Shown one piece after another: positions 1 to 6,216 of a DNA stretch of 7,198 nt. Every line of letters starts with the position of its first letter. The stretch's first letter is position 1. Position numbers and translations under genes: made by a program. The stretch spans positions 1 to 7,198 of the forward strand of contig CAZBWS010000097.1 of NCBI GenBank assembly GCA_964495705.1. The letters run 5' to 3'. The stretch comes from CAZBWS01 sp964495705. GTDB lineage: Bacteria; Pseudomonadota; Gammaproteobacteria; HTCC5015. The notes under the pieces were generated by a model. It saw only the letters and a list, made by a program, of their open reading frames with translations, searched no databases and was not told the origin of the DNA.

Positions 1-1367
1 GTATTGCGCCCCCAACCTAATAGTTTGGCGGCGTCTTGCTTGCGCCCCCCGCTGGACTCTAGGGCGACTTCAATTAATGTGCGTTCAAATTCAGGTACAG
101 CTTCGTCGAGGATAGCGCCACTGCCGCGCAGTAATTGTGTCTTGGCCCATTCGCGTAAGCCTTCTTGCCAGGTCTGAAACTCGCCCTGTTGTTCGGGTGT
201 GTCCATTAGCTCGGGAGGCAGGTCGTTAATCTGTACTTCTTTGCTCGCCGCCATCACCGTTAGCCAGCGGCTAAGATTTTCTAGCTGGCGAACATTGCCC
301 GGCCAGCTCTGCGCGGACAGCCATTTTTCTACATCGATACTGAGGGCTTTAACTTCAGCTTCTAACTCTGTCGCTGCGCGATTCAAGAAATATTGCATCA
401 ACAAGGGAATGTCTTCACGGCGCTCGCGCAGTGCGGGTAGGTGTATGCGAATCACATTTAAGCGGTGAAATAAATCTTCCCTAAAGTCGCCGTCTTTTAC
501 TCGCTGTTCAAGGTTTTGATGTGTTGCAGCAATGATGCGCACGTCCACTTTCACTGGACTAGTGCCGCCAACGCGATAAAACTCACCATCTGCTAGCACG
601 CGCAATAAGCGTGTTTGTAGCTCGGCGGGCATATCACCTATCTCATCTAAAAAAAGACTACCGGTATTTGCCTGTTCAAAGCGGCCTTTACGCAATGTAT
701 TGGCCCCGGTAAAGGCGCCCTTTTCGTGCCCAAATAATTCAGACTCCATAAGATCCTTGGGAATAGCGGCCATGTTTAAGGCAATAAATGGATTGTCTTT
801 CCGCGGGCTATGGCGATGTAGAGCTTGGGCGACCAACTCCTTTCCGGTACCTGATTCGCCATTGATTAAGACCGTAATATTAGAGCGAGAAAGGCGGCCA
901 ATAGCGCGAAACACCTCTTGCATAGCCGGGGCTTCACCAATAATTTCTGCTTGCAGCTGCGCCGATTGAGCATCGTTGATACCAATATGCTGAGTGCTTC
1001 TATGGCTATAGGCCCTGTCTACCAAGGCAATTGCTTCGTCGATATCGAAAGGTTTAGGGAGATATTCAAATGCTCCGCCTTCATAAGCGGACACTGCACT
1101 GTCCAAGTCAGAGTGTGCCGTGATGATAATGGTCGGAATATGTGCGTAATCGGTTTGCAAAATACTTAAGAAATTCATACCGCTAGTACCCGGCATACGC
1201 ACATCAGAGACAATCACATCTGGCTCTGAGTGCGGTAATTCTTGCAGCGCAAGGTCGGCGCGCTCAAAGCTACGTACCGTATAGTCAGCGCTCTGCAGAG
1301 AGCGCTCTAAGACAAAGCGAATCGACTGGTCATCGTCGATAACCCAAACAAGTTTTTGATCCCTCAT
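1..1367 (-). CDS. ntrC: Nitrogen regulation response regulator NtrC (NR(I)), 3' end cut off by window edge
   Basis: Sigma-54-dependent activator that, once phosphorylated by NtrB, forms oligomers on upstream sites and uses ATP to open sigma-54 promoters of nitrogen-assimilation genes in the cytoplasm. Translating the minus strand gives 455 uninterrupted codons. The receiver domain (about residues 1-120) has the acidic pocket D11-D13, phosphoacceptor D55 in SDVRMPG and the KPF lysine near 105. The AAA+ domain has Walker A GESGTGKE (170-177), the sigma-54-contacting GAFTGA loop (217-222), Walker B LFLDEIGD (D241-E242) and a GNVRQLEN sensor region. A Fis-type helix-turn-helix follows and the frame leaves the window at LLGWGRN. 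The family normally ends about 12 residues later, so only the tip is missing. The start ATG overlaps the ntrB stop as ATGA and has GAGGA six bases upstream (1374-1378). Identity is very secure; NtrX is less likely because of the ntrB and glnA neighbours. Confidence 0.97.
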   Translation of the reverse strand, partial: MRDQKLVWVIDDDQSIRFVLERSLQSADYTVRSFERADLALQELPHSEPDVIVSDVRMPGTSGMNFLSILQTDYAHIPTIIITAHSDLDSAVSAYEGGAFEYLPKPFDIDEAIALVDRAYSHRSTQHIGINDAQSAQLQAEIIGEAPAMQEVFRAIGRLSRSNITVLINGESGTGKELVAQALHRHSPRKDNPFIALNMAAIPKDLMESELFGHEKGAFTGANTLRKGRFEQANTGSLFLDEIGDMPAELQTRLLRVLADGEFYRVGGTSPVKVDVRIIAATHQNLEQRVKDGDFREDLFHRLNVIRIHLPALRERREDIPLLMQYFLNRAATELEAEVKALSIDVEKWLSAQSWPGNVRQLENLSRWLTVMAASKEVQINDLPPELMDTPEQQGEFQTWQEGLREWAKTQLLRGSGAILDEAVPEFERTLIEVALESSGGRKQDAAKLLGWGRN

Positions 1368-2416
1368 GGGGCGTCCTCAGCCGTAATTGGCAAATATATG
1401 GTGAATTGAGTTTTACCGGGTCGGCTATCACACTCGATAAGCCCCTGGTGTTGATTGATTAACCCTTGGGCAATGGGTAGGCCAAGGCCAGTGCCTTCGG
1501 AGCGCCCAGTGACCATTGGGTAGAATATTTGTTCGATCAGTTCATCAGGTATGCCAGGGCCGTTGTCAATAATATAGATCGCTAGCACTAAGCGATGAGT
1601 GTTATAGCCAATAGTGAAGCGGCGCATGGCGCGGGTTTTAATGGTGATTTCACCGCCGTTACCTAGGGCTTCCCAGGCATTGCGCACAATATTGAGTATG
1701 GCTTGAATGAGTTGGTCTTTGTCTGCCAGTAGCTCAGGAAGGCTGGGGTCATAGTCGCGTTGAAAAGACAGTGCGCTATTTGTTTCAACATCCACCAAAC
1801 GTATGACGTGCTCGAGTAAGTCGTGAACATTGTGCATGGCTTTGTTGGGTAGCCGATTGGGGCCTAGCATGCGATCAACTAAATTCTGTAGGCGGTCTAC
1901 TTCCGAAATAATAATTTGAGTAAAGTCCTTTTGTTCCTTGTTGAGTTCACGTTCTAGAAGTTGCGCAGCTCCGCGAATGCCTCCTAAGGGGTTTTTAATT
2001 TCGTGAGCCATGCCGCGTACTACTTCGCGACTTGCTTGTTGCTGAGTAATGAGTTGATCTTCTTTGGCGATTCGCAATATGCGGTCTAGGGAGGAAAGTT
2101 CTATCAATAAATGTGATTCTTGGAGGATCGATAAGGTGCAATCTACGGTGATACTACGACGCTGATCAGGTAGCTCAATAATCAGTTCGCGATAGGTAAA
2201 GCTTTGCCCGTCTTGTAGGGTTTTGTGTAGATAGCTCCCAAAGCTTTGGCCAGAGCTCGTCGGCAGTGAGGCTAAACTAAAACGGTCTGCTTTGCGGCTA
2301 CTAATAGCGAGCAGTGCTTCGGCGGAGGGAGATAGGTACACAACCTTGCACTGTGCATCGGTAATAATGACGGAGTGGCTTAGGTGGTTGATCAGTTCGG
2401 GAAAATCTATTGGCAT
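1364..2416 (-). CDS. ntrB: Nitrogen regulation sensor histidine kinase/phosphatase NtrB (NR(II))
   Basis: Cytoplasmic sensor that phosphorylates or dephosphorylates NtrC according to nitrogen status, which is relayed by the PII protein in this family. The 350 residues match the usual length (about 349 in E. coli). The N-terminal PAS domain (about 5-110) contains the SPSAEALLAISSRK segment typical of NtrB. The H-box is MAHEIKNPLGG with phosphoacceptor H138, the N-box is LNIVRNAWEAL with N246, the G1 box is DNGPGIP (284-290) and the G2 box is GTGLGLPIA (308-316). No membrane segment is visible, as expected. An in-frame TGA lies immediately before the ATG, so no upstream in-frame start is possible; the Shine-Dalgarno is weak (only GAG about 10 bases away). 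It is the first gene of a two-gene ntrBC unit with its own promoter region upstream. Confidence 0.97.
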   Translation of the reverse strand: MPIDFPELINHLSHSVIITDAQCKVVYLSPSAEALLAISSRKADRFSLASLPTSSGQSFGSYLHKTLQDGQSFTYRELIIELPDQRRSITVDCTLSILQESHLLIELSSLDRILRIAKEDQLITQQQASREVVRGMAHEIKNPLGGIRGAAQLLERELNKEQKDFTQIIISEVDRLQNLVDRMLGPNRLPNKAMHNVHDLLEHVIRLVDVETNSALSFQRDYDPSLPELLADKDQLIQAILNIVRNAWEALGNGGEITIKTRAMRRFTIGYNTHRLVLAIYIIDNGPGIPDELIEQIFYPMVTGRSEGTGLGLPIAQGLINQHQGLIECDSRPGKTQFTIYLPITAEDAP

Positions 2417-2456
2417 TCAGATGCTCGATAACATTCGGTGTATTGGATATCTATAG

Positions 2457-2472
2457 AGCAAGTTCCGTACCA
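2457..2472 (-). promoter_or_regulatory. Probable sigma-54 (-24/-12) promoter of ntrBC
   Basis: Read on the minus strand the 16 bases are TGGTACGGAACTTGCT. The enteric sigma-54 consensus is TGGCACG-N4-TTGCW, so the only departure is T for C at the fourth base, and the GG and GC elements are separated by the required 10 bp. Transcription would start near 2446, leaving a leader of about 30 nt before the ntrB ATG. The NtrC dyad at 2543-2559 would then be centred near -105, the normal enhancer distance. Assigned from sequence match and spacing only. Confidence 0.72.
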
Positions 2473-2518
2473 GAATATAACAGCGGCACAGGCTTGCGTA
2501 GCGCACTAACAGGGTACG

Positions 2519-2547
2519 ATTATATGCATCATTACATTTCATTGCAC
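2519..2547 (-). promoter_or_regulatory. Possible sigma-70 promoter of ntrBC, overlapped by the NtrC dyad
   Basis: A perfect TATAAT -10 box occupies 2519-2524 on the minus strand. With a 17-bp spacer the -35 position (2542-2547) reads GTGCAA, a poor hexamer, and it falls inside the NtrC dyad. Predicted transcription starts near 2512. NtrC bound there would block RNA polymerase, as it does at E. coli glnAp1 and the glnL promoter. The weak -35 keeps confidence moderate. Confidence 0.5.
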
Positions 2548-2559
2548 AAATTTGGTGCA
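2543..2559. promoter_or_regulatory. NtrC-binding site upstream of ntrBC
   Basis: The 17 bases TGCACAAATTTGGTGCA have the enteric NtrC layout TGCAC-N7-GTGCA with both half-sites perfect; the symmetry extends one base outward on each side (ATTGCAC...GTGCAAT, 2541-2561). It lies in the 165-bp gap between the PAS gene and ntrB. It covers the -35 region of the putative sigma-70 promoter and sits about 105 bp upstream of the putative sigma-54 start. I see no second good dyad in this gap. Confidence 0.85.
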
Positions 2560-2581
2560 ATCGTTCTATGTCGAGGGAGAG

Positions 2582-3163
2582 TTAGGGGAGTAAACGAAAA
2601 TTCCAAACGCGGCCCATTTTTTCGTCTTCTTGTTGATAGGGTAGAGATTGGCACTCTAGTTGATGGCCGCTTTTGAGTGAGAGTGTACAGTGGATATTGA
2701 TACTGTTGTCTTGTTGTGATTTTTTGAATTGTTGTTTAAATTCATCGCAATTGATAGACGTTGACACAATATGATTTATTAATTCATCATTATTTAGGCA
2801 AGATAAAAACTCATCGTCAGCGTCTAAGTAATCGGGTAGCCGCGCGCTAAATAGTACGGGCTCACCCTGTGCGTCCATGAGTAAAAGTGCATCGGTTGAT
2901 ATTTCTACGGTTGCATTAAGCATGGTCAGTAGTTGCTCAACTTGTTCATGGGAGCCGCTGAGGGCGTGTATTTCTCGTTTGCTGTCCGCAGCTTTGGCAA
3001 GAAACTCCTCAGAGGTCAAGTCCAATGCACGTTCAAATAGGGTCTGGCTACGGTCATTGCGATAGTAGGAATCAGAAATTTCTTGCAGTAAGTCGCTTAA
3101 GCTTGGGTCTTGCAGCTTATCCGCATTATGCATTTTCAGTTGGCGTTTAAGGAGGGGGTGCAT
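2582..3163 (-). CDS. Stand-alone PAS-domain protein, partner of the FIST protein
   Basis: The 193-residue product has two recognisable parts. Residues 1-60 begin with HPLLKRQLK and continue through LLQEISDSYYRNDRSQTL to FERALDLTSEEF. This resembles the N-terminal module of kinases and diguanylate cyclases often encoded beside FIST proteins. A short helical linker (about 60-80) leads to a PAS domain (about 80-190), with a TDALLLMDAQGEPVLF core and the closing strand GRVWNFR. The protein stops three residues later, exactly where such proteins normally continue into a histidine kinase, GGDEF or EAL domain, so it has no visible catalytic output. It follows the FIST stop after 3 bp with a distant GGAG, suggesting translational coupling. 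It may relay a FIST signal by protein contact, or be a shortened relic of a kinase. PAS assignment is fairly secure; function is unknown. Confidence 0.85.
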   Translation of the reverse strand: MHPLLKRQLKMHNADKLQDPSLSDLLQEISDSYYRNDRSQTLFERALDLTSEEFLAKAADSKREIHALSGSHEQVEQLLTMLNATVEISTDALLLMDAQGEPVLFSARLPDYLDADDEFLSCLNNDELINHIVSTSINCDEFKQQFKKSQQDNSINIHCTLSLKSGHQLECQSLPYQQEDEKMGRVWNFRLLP

Positions 3164-3166
3164 GGT

Positions 3167-4306
3167 TTAAATCAGCTCCGTCAATGTGGTAATCGCGATC
3201 GACTGATTATTTAAGCTGTGTCCGGGGTCATGTCGGTTAGGAGCGATTTCTCCATAGCCATAAAACCCGACCACATGCCCGTGGTCGCCAATATTATCTG
3301 TAATTTTTTCAAGCTCATCTTCTTCGCGAGAGCCTAAAATCATGGGCCTCCCCGCGCCAGCGACACATAAGGTGAGTTCTGGTTCATAGCGGTCACGGAA
3401 GGTTTCTTTGGCGAGCAGGGCAGAAATTAAGGCGCCTTCTATTAAGCCGTCTGCATTGCCTTTCATCAGGTAGACTTGGCTGCCCTGAGGTATGTCGCCA
3501 TTGAAGAACAAGGCTCCGGACTCCGTGTCAAAGCCGCTAATACTGCGAACCAAGCTCTTTTCATTGTCGCTTTGATTCAGGAGATAGAGTGGTTGCAGTT
3601 GTGCGCTACTAGGCATTTCTACGGCATAGTCGCCTAGATAGCGCTGATAAAGGCTGAGGGCGGGCTGGCCGTCAATCTCATAGACAGTATTGGCCTCTGC
3701 TTTGGTAATAGTGCGCAAGCTGCCAAAGCGGTCATAACCGCTAAAACTGCCATAACCGACTTCTAGGCATTCGCTATATAGGCCTATAGCGATGCAGCCT
3801 TGTTCTATGATTAGGTCATTATGCCAACACTGTGTATTAATGAATTGATTGTTGTCAGCTGCTACGCCTCCGCTGATTGTTGCTTGGCGCGGTAGTGAGC
3901 TAGACAGGCCGTCTAGCAAGGCTGAGGTATTGGTTTTGAGGCCGCTACTAAATAGAAAAACATGCTTAAGGCCTAGGCCTCGAAGCTCATGAGCAAGCTT
4001 CATGCCACTCTGTTGGTAGTCTGTTTTCTCATTGAAGGTTTTACTGAGAATGTTAACTTCGGTCTCTTCAAAGTGCAGCAGTGTTAAGCTTGCACGGCTG
4101 TCATCAACTTGAGTGCCACGGATGGTGCCTGCGGCAGAGCAGCCAATGATTTGCGCGTCGGGGAAATGCTTGCCTAGTTCTTCGGTTAAATTCAGGCTGG
4201 CATACAAGTCTGCTGGGGCAAAACACAGGATTAACTGCGGCCTTAAGCTAGTGGCGCTCTGCTTAATGTCAGCAGGAGAAGCATAGTGTATATGTGAAAC
4301 TTTCAT
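3167..4306 (-). CDS. FIST (N and C) domain signal-transduction protein
   Basis: A cytoplasmic sensory protein of 379 residues with no signal peptide or membrane segment. The FIST_N half (about 25-220) contains IIGCSAAGTI (53-62), LLDGLSSSLPR, ISGGVAADNNQF (144-155) and YGSFSGYDRFG. The FIST_C half (about 215-370) contains IDGQPALSLYQRYLGD (211-226), a GALFFNGDIPQGSQVYLM segment, CVAGAGRPMILGSREEDE and the closing GFYGYGEIAP and NNQSIAITTLTE. FIST domains are proposed to bind small ligands; members of the NosP subgroup are heme-based nitric-oxide sensors that control a neighbouring kinase. I cannot establish heme binding here from sequence alone. It precedes the PAS gene by 3 bp, forming a likely two-gene unit. 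The ATG is the only plausible start but lacks a clear Shine-Dalgarno. It lies just after the glnA terminator, with only about 40 bases in which to fit its own promoter. Confidence 0.93.
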   Translation of the reverse strand: MKVSHIHYASPADIKQSATSLRPQLILCFAPADLYASLNLTEELGKHFPDAQIIGCSAAGTIRGTQVDDSRASLTLLHFEETEVNILSKTFNEKTDYQQSGMKLAHELRGLGLKHVFLFSSGLKTNTSALLDGLSSSLPRQATISGGVAADNNQFINTQCWHNDLIIEQGCIAIGLYSECLEVGYGSFSGYDRFGSLRTITKAEANTVYEIDGQPALSLYQRYLGDYAVEMPSSAQLQPLYLLNQSDNEKSLVRSISGFDTESGALFFNGDIPQGSQVYLMKGNADGLIEGALISALLAKETFRDRYEPELTLCVAGAGRPMILGSREEDELEKITDNIGDHGHVVGFYGYGEIAPNRHDPGHSLNNQSIAITTLTELI

Positions 4307-4345
4307 TGTTGTTAATTAGCCCATCCAGACTAATGATTTAAGCAT

Positions 4346-4374
4346 AAAAAAAGGGCTACCAAAAGGCAGCCCTT
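4346..4374 (-). terminator. Rho-independent terminator of glnA
   Basis: On the minus strand a 10-bp stem, AAGGGCTGCC pairing with GGTAGCCCTT (one G-T pair), encloses a TTTT loop and is followed by a run of T. It starts 24 bases after the glnA stop codon. A shorter run of T on the opposite strand means it could also act weakly in the other direction, but no plus-strand gene ends here. Confidence 0.92.
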
Positions 4375-4398
4375 GTTTTTATATGTAAAAAAGCGAAA

Positions 4399-5808
4399 TT
4401 ATACGCTGTAGTACATATCAAACTCACATGGGTGAGTTGCCTGACGTAAGCGCTCAACTTCTTCGCCTTTTAGTGCTAAGTAGCCGTCAATTAGGTCGTC
4501 GGTGAATACGCCGCCAGCCTTCAAGAAGTCACGATCTTTATCGAGTGCTTCTAGTGCCTGGTCCAAGCTGAATGCAACCTGTGGAATTGCCGCTGCTTCT
4601 TCAGCAGGTAGGTCGTATAGATCTTTGTCTGCTGCATCGCCAGGGTGAATCTGGTTCTTGATGCCGTCAAGGCCTGCCATCAACATGGCAGAGAATGCCA
4701 AGTAGGGGTTAGCCGTAGAGTCAGGGAAACGCAATTCAATACGACGACCCTTAGGGCTAGAAACGTAAGGAATGCGGATAGACGCTGAACGGTTACGTGC
4801 AGAGTAAGCCAACATTACAGGCGCTTCGAAGCCAGGAACCAAGCGCTTGTAAGAGTTAGTAGACGCGTTAGCAAAAGCATTGATCGCGCGAGCGTGCTTG
4901 ATGATACCGCCAATGTAGAACAAGGCTGTCTCAGATAGGCCGCCGTACTGGTCGCCTGCGAACAGGTTCTCGCCGTCCTTAGATAGAGACATATGCACGT
5001 GCATACCGTTACCGTTGTCGCCAACTAGAGGCTTAGGCATGAAAGTCGCTGTCTTGCCGTAAGCGTGAGCAACGTTGTGTACAACATACTTAAGAATCTG
5101 AACTTCGTCAGCCTTCTTAACTAGTGTGTTGAACAATGCACCAATTTCGCATTGGCCAGCTGTTGCCACTTCGTGATGGTGTACTTCAGTCTCAACACCC
5201 ATCTGCTCCAATGTGTCACACATTGCGCCACGTAGATCATGTAAAGAGTCGACAGGTGGTACGGGGAAGTAGCCGCCTTTGATGCCAGGACGGTGGCCTG
5301 TGTTGCCGCCTTCGATCTCGTCTTGAGACGCCCAGCAACCTTCTTCAGAGTTAACTTCGAAGAAAGTATTGTCGATGTCGTTACCCCACTTCACGTCGTC
5401 AAACACGAAGTACTCGTTCTCAGGGCCGAAGAAAGCGGTGTCGGCGATGCCAGTAGACTTCATGAACTCTTCAGCGCGGTGTGCGATTGAACGTGGGTCA
5501 CGCTCATAGCCTTGCATCGTAGAAGGCTCGATGATGTCACATGTGATGTTCAGCGTAGGCTCTTGGAAGAAAGGGTCCATAACCGCTGTTGATGGGTCAG
5601 GCATCATGATCATGTCAGACTCGTTAATGCCCTTCCAGCCTTCGATGGAAGAACCGTCAAACATTTTACCTTCGGTGAAGAAGTCTTCATCAATAGTGTG
5701 AGAAGGCACGGTTACGTGCTGTTCTTTACCGCGCGTATCGGTAAAACGTAGGTCGACGTAGCGTACGCCGTCTTCTTTAATTTTCTTTAGTACGTCAGCT
5801 GCTGACAT
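4399..5808 (-). CDS. glnA: Glutamine synthetase, type I (GSI-beta)
   Basis: Makes glutamine from glutamate, ammonia and ATP; the family forms a cytoplasmic dodecamer and is the main ammonium-assimilation enzyme. From ATG at 5808 the product is 469 residues, the same as E. coli GlnA, and begins MSAADVLKKIKEDG. Visible signatures are FDGSSIEGWKGINESDM, the metal and ATP region GPENEYFVFDD, HHHEVATAGQCEIG, the NGNGMHVHMS motif, PGFEAPVMLAYSARNRS with the active-site arginines, and the adenylylation loop DLYDLPAEE with Y398 (Tyr397 in mature numbering). Activity is therefore likely controlled by GlnE-type adenylylation. The frame is open back to an ATG at 5886, but 5808 is chosen. It has GGAG six bases upstream, matches the family N-terminus, and 5886 lies upstream of the predicted transcription start. 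Transcription is probably from the sigma-54 promoter at 5889-5904. Confidence 0.99.
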   Translation of the reverse strand: MSAADVLKKIKEDGVRYVDLRFTDTRGKEQHVTVPSHTIDEDFFTEGKMFDGSSIEGWKGINESDMIMMPDPSTAVMDPFFQEPTLNITCDIIEPSTMQGYERDPRSIAHRAEEFMKSTGIADTAFFGPENEYFVFDDVKWGNDIDNTFFEVNSEEGCWASQDEIEGGNTGHRPGIKGGYFPVPPVDSLHDLRGAMCDTLEQMGVETEVHHHEVATAGQCEIGALFNTLVKKADEVQILKYVVHNVAHAYGKTATFMPKPLVGDNGNGMHVHMSLSKDGENLFAGDQYGGLSETALFYIGGIIKHARAINAFANASTNSYKRLVPGFEAPVMLAYSARNRSASIRIPYVSSPKGRRIELRFPDSTANPYLAFSAMLMAGLDGIKNQIHPGDAADKDLYDLPAEEAAAIPQVAFSLDQALEALDKDRDFLKAGGVFTDDLIDGYLALKGEEVERLRQATHPCEFDMYYSV

Positions 5809-5826
5809 GGTTTTCTCCAAATTTAC

Positions 5827-5840
5827 TAGATAGCTATCTA
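5827..5840. repeat. Perfect 14-bp palindrome in the glnA leader
   Basis: TAGATAGCTATCTA is its own reverse complement and lies 18 bases upstream of the glnA start, inside the predicted 70-nt leader. A hairpin in the mRNA could form only by giving up the central bases for a loop. It could instead be a dimeric protein-binding site. Function is not evident. Confidence 0.45.
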
Positions 5841-5888
5841 TTTTAAAAATACCGGCGTGCGCCAATACCATTTTGTGGTTGTCCAATT

Positions 5889-5904
5889 TGCATAAACTGT
5901 GCCA
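5889..5904 (-). promoter_or_regulatory. Sigma-54 (-24/-12) promoter of glnA
   Basis: The minus strand reads TGGCACAGTTTATGCA. It has a perfect TGGCAC -24 element, the invariant GC of the -12 element and the correct 10-bp spacing; E. coli glnAp2 likewise has A after TGGCAC. Transcription would begin near 5878, giving a 70-nt leader. I found no convincing sigma-70 promoter beside it. Confidence 0.87.
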
Positions 5905-5936
5905 CTTTCCAGGGCCTTATAAATCAAGGGCTTAGA

Positions 5937-5962
5937 TAATGCATAGTAAACGACATGCATTA
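5937..5962. repeat. Inverted repeat between the glnA promoter and NtrC sites
   Basis: TAATGCAT (5937-5944) and ATGCATTA (5955-5962) are perfect 8-bp inverted arms around a 10-bp spacer. The right arm overlaps the left half of the proximal NtrC dyad (5956-5972), but the left arm is not part of any NtrC site with correct spacing. It may be a partial extra NtrC half-site or a separate operator. Confidence 0.4.
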
Positions 5963-5972
5963 AAATAGTGCG
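5956..5972. promoter_or_regulatory. NtrC-binding site, promoter-proximal, glnA
   Basis: TGCATTAAAATAGTGCG matches the enteric NtrC layout TGCACY-N5-RGTGCA with two mismatches (T for C at position 5, G for A at 17). Its A-rich centre resembles that of E. coli glnA sites. The centre is about 86 bp upstream of the predicted glnA start and 29 bp from the second dyad, close to three helical turns. Confidence 0.72.
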
Positions 5973-5984
5973 CGCCTAGGATTG

Positions 5985-6001
5985 CGCACTAAAACAGGGC
6001 G
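5985..6001. promoter_or_regulatory. NtrC-binding site, promoter-distal, glnA
   Basis: CGCACTAAAACAGGGCG keeps GCACT, the AAAA core and the second GC of the NtrC dyad, with three mismatches. It is centred near -115 from the predicted glnA start. Weaker than its neighbour alone, but the pair in near-identical register resembles the tandem enhancer of E. coli glnA. Confidence 0.6.
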
Positions 6002-6126
6002 CTCGTACAGATTGGAATCCTGTGGGCATTTTACACAAGCTGCAGCGCTTGAACACAGCTAAAAAGTAATTAGGTGATATGGAACGGTTATAGTGGGCGA
6101 GGGTTGGGGATGTGGCCACCCTGGGT

Positions 6127-6162
6127 GCTAATCGGGAAAGAATGCTTAGCGATTATTGCTAA
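6127..6162. promoter_or_regulatory. Candidate ParD operator: TTAGC/GCTAA half-sites
   Basis: Three copies of one pentamer lie here in alternating orientation: GCTAA at 6127-6131, TTAGC at 6146-6150 and GCTAA at 6158-6162. The last two form the inverted repeat TTAGC-N7-GCTAA, which overlaps the proposed -35 box of parD. Ribbon-helix-helix antitoxins typically bind such repeated short sites to repress their own operon. The pentamer is short, so chance is possible. Confidence 0.4.
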
Positions 6163-6185
6163 AAATGGACAATTCTTGTTATCAT
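6156..6185 (+). promoter_or_regulatory. Possible sigma-70 promoter of parDE
   Basis: TTGCTA (6156-6161, four of six matches to TTGACA) is followed after 18 bp by TATCAT (6180-6185, five of six matches to TATAAT). Transcription would start near 6192, leaving a leader of about 25 nt that contains a GAGG (6200-6203) somewhat far from the parD ATG. Confidence 0.45.
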
Positions 6186-6216
6186 TGGCGTATTGTAACG
6201 AGGCGCGGTCACTGTC

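Larger units (their letters stand above)
5809..6216. other. Divergent glnA/parD regulatory gap
   Basis: A 408-bp non-coding stretch between two genes that point away from each other. The glnA half (5809-6001) holds a palindromic leader element, the sigma-54 promoter, an extra inverted repeat and two NtrC dyads. The parD half (6127-6216) holds the candidate operator and promoter of the toxin-antitoxin pair. Between them, 6002-6126 shows no coding frame worth calling, only small dyads (GTGGCCAC at 6112-6119) without an obvious role. Confidence 0.8.

Noticed and set aside
199..1169. Several plus-strand open frames opposite ntrC
   Set aside because: All lie antisense within the secure ntrC coding sequence and their translations look like shadow sequence, with no recognisable domain.
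2485..2497. A second sigma-54-like sequence, CGGCACAGGCTTGC, on the plus strand in the PAS-ntrB gap
   Set aside because: The GG and GC elements are 9 bp apart rather than 10, and it points toward the 3' end of the PAS gene, where no plus-strand gene exists.
2410..2676. Plus-strand open frame of 88 codons across the ntrB upstream region
   Set aside because: It overlaps two real minus-strand genes and the promoter elements, has no ribosome site and no protein family resemblance.
5806..5886. A 26-residue N-terminal extension of GlnA from an ATG at 5886
   Set aside because: The sequence has no family resemblance, lies upstream of the predicted sigma-54 transcription start (about 5878), and the ATG at 5808 has a good ribosome site and gives exactly 469 residues.
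5966..5991. Inverted repeat TAGTGCGC-N10-GCGCACTA as a separate operator
   Set aside because: Its arms are the right half of the proximal NtrC dyad and the left half of the distal one, so the symmetry follows from two adjacent NtrC sites.
6117..6127. CACC-CTG-GGTG as a further NtrC dyad
   Set aside because: The centre is two bases too short for the NtrC layout and it lies well over 200 bp from the glnA start; likely chance.
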